Source of the DNA: Desulfobacterales bacterium
GTDB taxonomy: Bacteria; Desulfobacterota; Desulfobacteria; Desulfobacterales; C00003106
Assembly: GCA_030613165.1 (NCBI GenBank)
Contig: JAUWMN010000047.1
Coordinates: forward strand, 1-8,546
Reading direction: 5' to 3'
DNA length: 8,546 nucleotides
Below the pieces are notes generated by a model. That model did not search any database and was not told the origin of the DNA. It worked only from the letters and a program-made list of their open reading frames with translations. Below, one piece after another: positions 6,099-8,546 of the stretch. The stretch's first letter is position 1. Every line of letters begins with the position of its first letter. A program made the translations under genes and the position numbers.

Positions 6099-6965
6099 CT
6101 ATTTCAGCTTTGTAATCAGGCGATCCAGGTCTTTATTGTTGTGATATTCAATTGCAAGTGTTCCCCGTTGTCCACTCCGTTTGATAGAGACTTTTGTGCC
6201 GAGACTCCGTGTGAGATCATCTTCCAGGGCTTTAAAATATATATCATCTTGCGTAGGGGATTTTTTCTTTGTTACTTTCTTACGAGATGCTTTGAGTCTC
6301 TTTACCAGTTCTTCCGCGCCTCGAACAGAAAGCCTTTTGGATATGATATATCTCCATGCTTTTTTTTGGAGTGACGGATTTTCAATACCGGCCAGCACCC
6401 TGGCGTGTCCCATTGTGAGGATCTCATTCAATATGTCTGCGCGGATAGGTTCGGGAAGATTCAAGAGTCGCAAAAAATTAGCTACTGTGGAGCGATCCTT
6501 TCCGATCCGTTTCCCTAATGCTTCCTGGGTCAGTCCAAACTCGTTGACCAGCCGGCGATAAGCTTCTGCTTCTTCTAAGGGATTCAGATCCTTTCGTTGG
6601 ATATTTTCGATCAGGGCGAGTTCCAACATTTCACTGGAAGATGCCTCTTTGATCAGCACAGGAACTTGGTTGAGCTTTGCGAGTTTGGCGGCCCTCCAGC
6701 GGCGTTCTCCCGCGATTAACTCATACCCGGTGCTTGCTGTGCGTACGATGAGTGGTTGAATAACCCCCATTTCTTTGATGGATGCAGCCAGTTCATTAAG
6801 GGAATCGTCAGGGAAAGATTGTCTCGGCTGCATGGGATTCGGGTATATGGAGTCTATATTACAGAGGAAAAAATCTCTTTCCCGCGTAAGGGTGTCCAGA
6901 TTAGGTATCAGTGTGTCGATACCTCGTCCGAGCGCCCTCTTTTTTGCTTTCTCTTTTTCAGGCAT
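6099..6965 (-). CDS. parB: Chromosome-partitioning protein ParB (Spo0J family)
   Basis: ParB binds centromere-like parS sites, spreads along DNA as a CTP-dependent clamp, and stimulates ParA to segregate origins. The 288 residues begin with a basic tail and LGRGIDTLIP (12-21), the typical chromosomal ParB N-terminus that contacts ParA. The ParB/Srx domain includes NPMQPRQSF (43-51), GERRWRA (86-92) and ENIQRKDLNP (121-130); the latter two are the conserved CTP-binding motifs. A helix-turn-helix, LTQEALGKRIGKDRSTVANF, spans 146-165, with GHARVLAG following. A Lys-rich linker (~228-240) leads to the C-terminal dimerisation domain. The length is normal. The start is supported by AAGAGGT four nt upstream, and the ATG lies within the last codons of parA (8-nt overlap), so the two are translationally coupled. 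No consensus parS palindrome was found in the window. Confidence 0.97.
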   Translation of the reverse strand: MPEKEKAKKRALGRGIDTLIPNLDTLTRERDFFLCNIDSIYPNPMQPRQSFPDDSLNELAASIKEMGVIQPLIVRTASTGYELIAGERRWRAAKLAKLNQVPVLIKEASSSEMLELALIENIQRKDLNPLEEAEAYRRLVNEFGLTQEALGKRIGKDRSTVANFLRLLNLPEPIRADILNEILTMGHARVLAGIENPSLQKKAWRYIISKRLSVRGAEELVKRLKASRKKVTKKKSPTQDDIYFKALEDDLTRSLGTKVSIKRSGQRGTLAIEYHNNKDLDRLITKLK

Positions 6966-7740
6966 GGCGACCTCTTTGCCGTTTTAGTAGTTCCTGAGCA
7001 AGGTTTAAGTAGCTTTTGGCGCCGGATGAGGTGATATCGTACAGGATGATCGGCTTGCCAAAGCTGGGAGATTCACTCAACCGGACATTTCTTGGGATGT
7101 ATGTGTCAAACACCAGACCCTTGAAATGTTTTCGCGCCTCTTCCGTAACTTGATGGGAAAGGTTGTTTCGTTTGTCAAACATGGTAAGGAGTATGCCTTC
7201 AATGGTCAACCTTGGGTTGAAAGATTGCCTTACCCGGTGGTACGTATTCAAAAAATGTCCAAGACCTTCCAAGGCGTAATATTCACATTGAAGAGGTATG
7301 ATTACGCTATCCACTGCAGAAAGAACATTGATCGTGATCAAGCCGAGAGAAGGTGGGCAGTCAATGAGTATGAAGTCATAATCGTCAACAATAGGTTGAA
7401 GAAGGTTTCTAAGATACTGTTCGCGCCGTTCAACCGAGATCAATTCTACTTCCGCGCCTGCAAGATCTATGTGAGCGGGGAGCACTTTTAAGTATTCTAT
7501 TTCGGTGTCATAAATCAGGTTTTCGATCGGCGCTTCTCCGATCAACCCATGGTAGATGTGTTCTTTGACATCTTCCTTGTTTATTCCGACACCGGAAGTC
7601 GCGTTCCCCTGGGAATCACAGTCTATCAGAAGTGTCTTTCGTTCTCCAGCGGCAAGAGATGCGGCAAGATTGACCGCGGTAGTAGTTTTCCCGACTCCGC
7701 CCTTTTGATTTGCTATCCCTATAAGTTTACCCATGACCAT
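6958..7740 (-). CDS. parA: Chromosome-partitioning ATPase ParA (Soj family)
   Basis: ParA is a Walker-type ATPase that binds the nucleoid non-specifically and moves ParB-parS complexes. From the ATG at 7740 the protein has 260 residues. It shows the deviant Walker A KGGVGKTTT (13-21, signature Lys13), Walker A' LIDCDSQGNAT (38-48) and Walker B ILIDCPPSLG (124-133). The PRNVRLSESPSFGKPI segment near the C-terminus is typical of Soj. A longer in-frame reading from ATG 7842 (294 residues) is possible but adds 34 residues without family resemblance. A third candidate, ATG 7734, gives MGKLIGIANQ. None has a convincing Shine-Dalgarno, so the start is a family-based choice between 7740 and 7734. It overlaps parB by 8 nt. 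The membrane-protein gene upstream on the same strand ends 233 bp away, so a parA promoter probably lies in that gap; a TATACT at 7847-7852 (minus) is the only hint. Confidence 0.95.
   Translation of the reverse strand: MVMGKLIGIANQKGGVGKTTTAVNLAASLAAGERKTLLIDCDSQGNATSGVGINKEDVKEHIYHGLIGEAPIENLIYDTEIEYLKVLPAHIDLAGAEVELISVERREQYLRNLLQPIVDDYDFILIDCPPSLGLITINVLSAVDSVIIPLQCEYYALEGLGHFLNTYHRVRQSFNPRLTIEGILLTMFDKRNNLSHQVTEEARKHFKGLVFDTYIPRNVRLSESPSFGKPIILYDITSSGAKSYLNLAQELLKRQRGRHA
6970..6976 (-). promoter_or_regulatory. Shine-Dalgarno for parB inside parA
   Basis: AAGAGGT on the minus strand sits four nt before the parB ATG at 6965, within the final parA codons. It fixes the parB start and allows re-initiation by ribosomes finishing parA. 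Confidence 0.65.
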
Positions 7741-7973
7741 TGTTCGTAACACAAAAACGTTTCTTTGCAAAGATGAAATAGAATTTGTGTTCCCCTTGGC
7801 ATCTACTGATAACCCTACCCGCGGAGCTGGGAGTAAAGGCATGAAAAGTATATCGAAAGACTATGAGGAGTGAGCCTCCACTTTTGTTATTCTTCACATT
7901 CCAAATGCTTGGCTTTCGACAAATACCAATCTGTGGCTTCCTGATCAAAGCCGGGCAGGCTATAGGCGGAGGT

Positions 7974-8546
7974 TCAAAGTGATAAAGCAAGAAGCGATAA
8001 TCCAAAAAACAGAACCAATAAAGATCCCACTACTGCTAAACTGTTTTCGAGAAGGAGTCTGGCCCGTTTATTTCCAGTGAGGAGCCTCAATCCCCCTTTT
8101 TTACCTGCAATGCTCAGGACTCCTGCCCCGGAAATGGTAACAGCCATTCCAAGGGCCATAAATAGGCTTAAAACCAGTCCGACCCCAACCATATCCAGGG
8201 ACATACAAAAGAGCATTATGATAACGGCCCCGGGGCAGGGGACTATTCCGACCGCCAAGGCGACCGAAAGAATATTTCTGTAGCCCGCCGGATGCGGGGC
8301 CGAGTCTTTTTCTCCACTTTGCCGGTTTCTATTCCGAACGTCGAGTATGCTTTTGATCAGCAGAACCGCTCCTGTTAGAGTAATGAGGCTGTAACTTACG
8401 ATTTTTATTTTGTGAGATATGCTTTCAAAGGATCCCATGTATGATTGTTTGAGAATAAAATAGATTATCAGAACAATAAGCACGGCAGAAAGAGCGTGAA
8501 GGAGTGCAATCAGGCCGCCCATCAGTATCCCCTTCCTGACATTTTC
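7974..8546 (-). CDS. NicO/RcnA-like nickel-cobalt transporter (partial, N-terminus off the right edge)
   Basis: The visible 190 residues form an inner-membrane protein with about five hydrophobic segments: one near the window edge (LIALLHALSAVLIVLIIYFIL), then VSYSLITLTGAVLLI, then a charged loop (RNRNRQSGEKD), and further segments to the C-terminus. The second half contains ALAVGIVPCPGAVIIML. The Pro-Cys-Pro-Gly motif and the LHALSAV context match the NicO/RcnA group of nickel/cobalt permeases in the LysE superfamily. Related families (TauE/SafE-like, CcdA/DsbD-like) share a similar loop, so substrate assignment is uncertain; efflux or uptake of Ni/Co is a family-level guess. The reading frame continues to the window edge without a stop (ENVRKGIL precedes the internal Met at 8522), so that Met is probably not the true start. 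The C-terminus is intact. Confidence 0.7.
   Translation of the reverse strand, partial: ENVRKGILMGGLIALLHALSAVLIVLIIYFILKQSYMGSFESISHKIKIVSYSLITLTGAVLLIKSILDVRNRNRQSGEKDSAPHPAGYRNILSVALAVGIVPCPGAVIIMLFCMSLDMVGVGLVLSLFMALGMAVTISGAGVLSIAGKKGGLRLLTGNKRARLLLENSLAVVGSLLVLFFGLSLLALSL

Noticed and set aside
5567..6115. A 182-codon plus-strand open frame over the ftsY 5' end and the repeat
   Set aside because: It is a Ser-rich antisense shadow of the acidic FtsY N-terminus that runs through the REP-like element.
7741..7842. N-terminal extension of ParA from ATG 7842
   Set aside because: The extra 34 residues do not resemble ParA, lack a ribosome site, and Soj-type proteins normally begin just before the KGGVGKT loop.
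7935..7952. GGCTT...AAGCC stem after the NicO-like gene as a terminator
   Set aside because: It has only five base pairs, an eight-nt loop and no U tract on the minus strand; probably chance.
7727..8005. A 92-codon minus-strand open frame spanning the gap between the NicO-like gene and parA
   Set aside because: It overlaps the ends of both neighbouring genes in another frame and has no recognisable features.
1..8546. Search by eye for tRNA genes, CRISPR repeats, transposases and parS sites
   Set aside because: No cloverleaf-like segment, regularly spaced repeats, transposase motifs or TGTTTCACGTGAAACA-like palindrome were found. Eye inspection could miss degenerate forms.

Overview
The window looks like ordinary chromosomal DNA of a Gram-negative bacterium. 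It carries six housekeeping-type genes (argS, alr, a dacB-like gene, ftsY, parB, parA), one lineage-flavoured regulator and part of a metal-transporter-like membrane protein. The FtsY with a long acidic N-terminus, the Alr C-terminus (YEVYCSIGKSNKR), and a regulator that joins an excisionase-type HTH to a Cys-rich segment and a PAS domain all suggest a Desulfobacterota-like (deltaproteobacterial) organism. That placement is an inference from memory of related proteins and is tentative. No rRNA, tRNA, CRISPR array, phage or insertion-sequence gene was seen.

Layout. Positions 1-1457 (minus) hold the N-terminal ~485 codons of argS, whose 3' end lies off the left edge. A 203-bp AT-rich divergent spacer with a perfect 31-bp palindrome separates it from a plus-strand block: alr (1661-2818), a penicillin-binding-protein-4-type D-Ala-D-Ala carboxypeptidase (2815-4110, 4-nt overlap with alr), and an HTH/Cys/PAS regulator (4152-4877). 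This block meets ftsY (4867-5916, minus) tail to tail with an 11-nt overlap. Upstream of ftsY on the same strand are a REP-like palindromic repeat, parB (6099-6965) and parA (6958-7740), which overlap by 8 nt. The right edge holds the C-terminal part of a NicO/RcnA-like polytopic membrane protein (7974-8546, minus).

How the genes fit together. Alr makes D-alanine for peptidoglycan and the S13 enzyme removes or cleaves D-Ala in the periplasm, so the overlapping pair is a small cell-wall unit. The regulator downstream may share their transcript, but its target is unknown. ParA and ParB form the chromosome-segregation pair. FtsY is the signal recognition particle receptor that delivers nascent membrane proteins to the inner membrane.

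Nothing here is clearly a new system. The points most worth a second look are: a tandem 7-bp repeat lying in the apparent start of the dacB-like gene; the 31-bp palindrome beside argS; the HTH/Cys-cluster/PAS regulator; the REP-like element between parB and ftsY; and a proline inside the FtsY P-loop.
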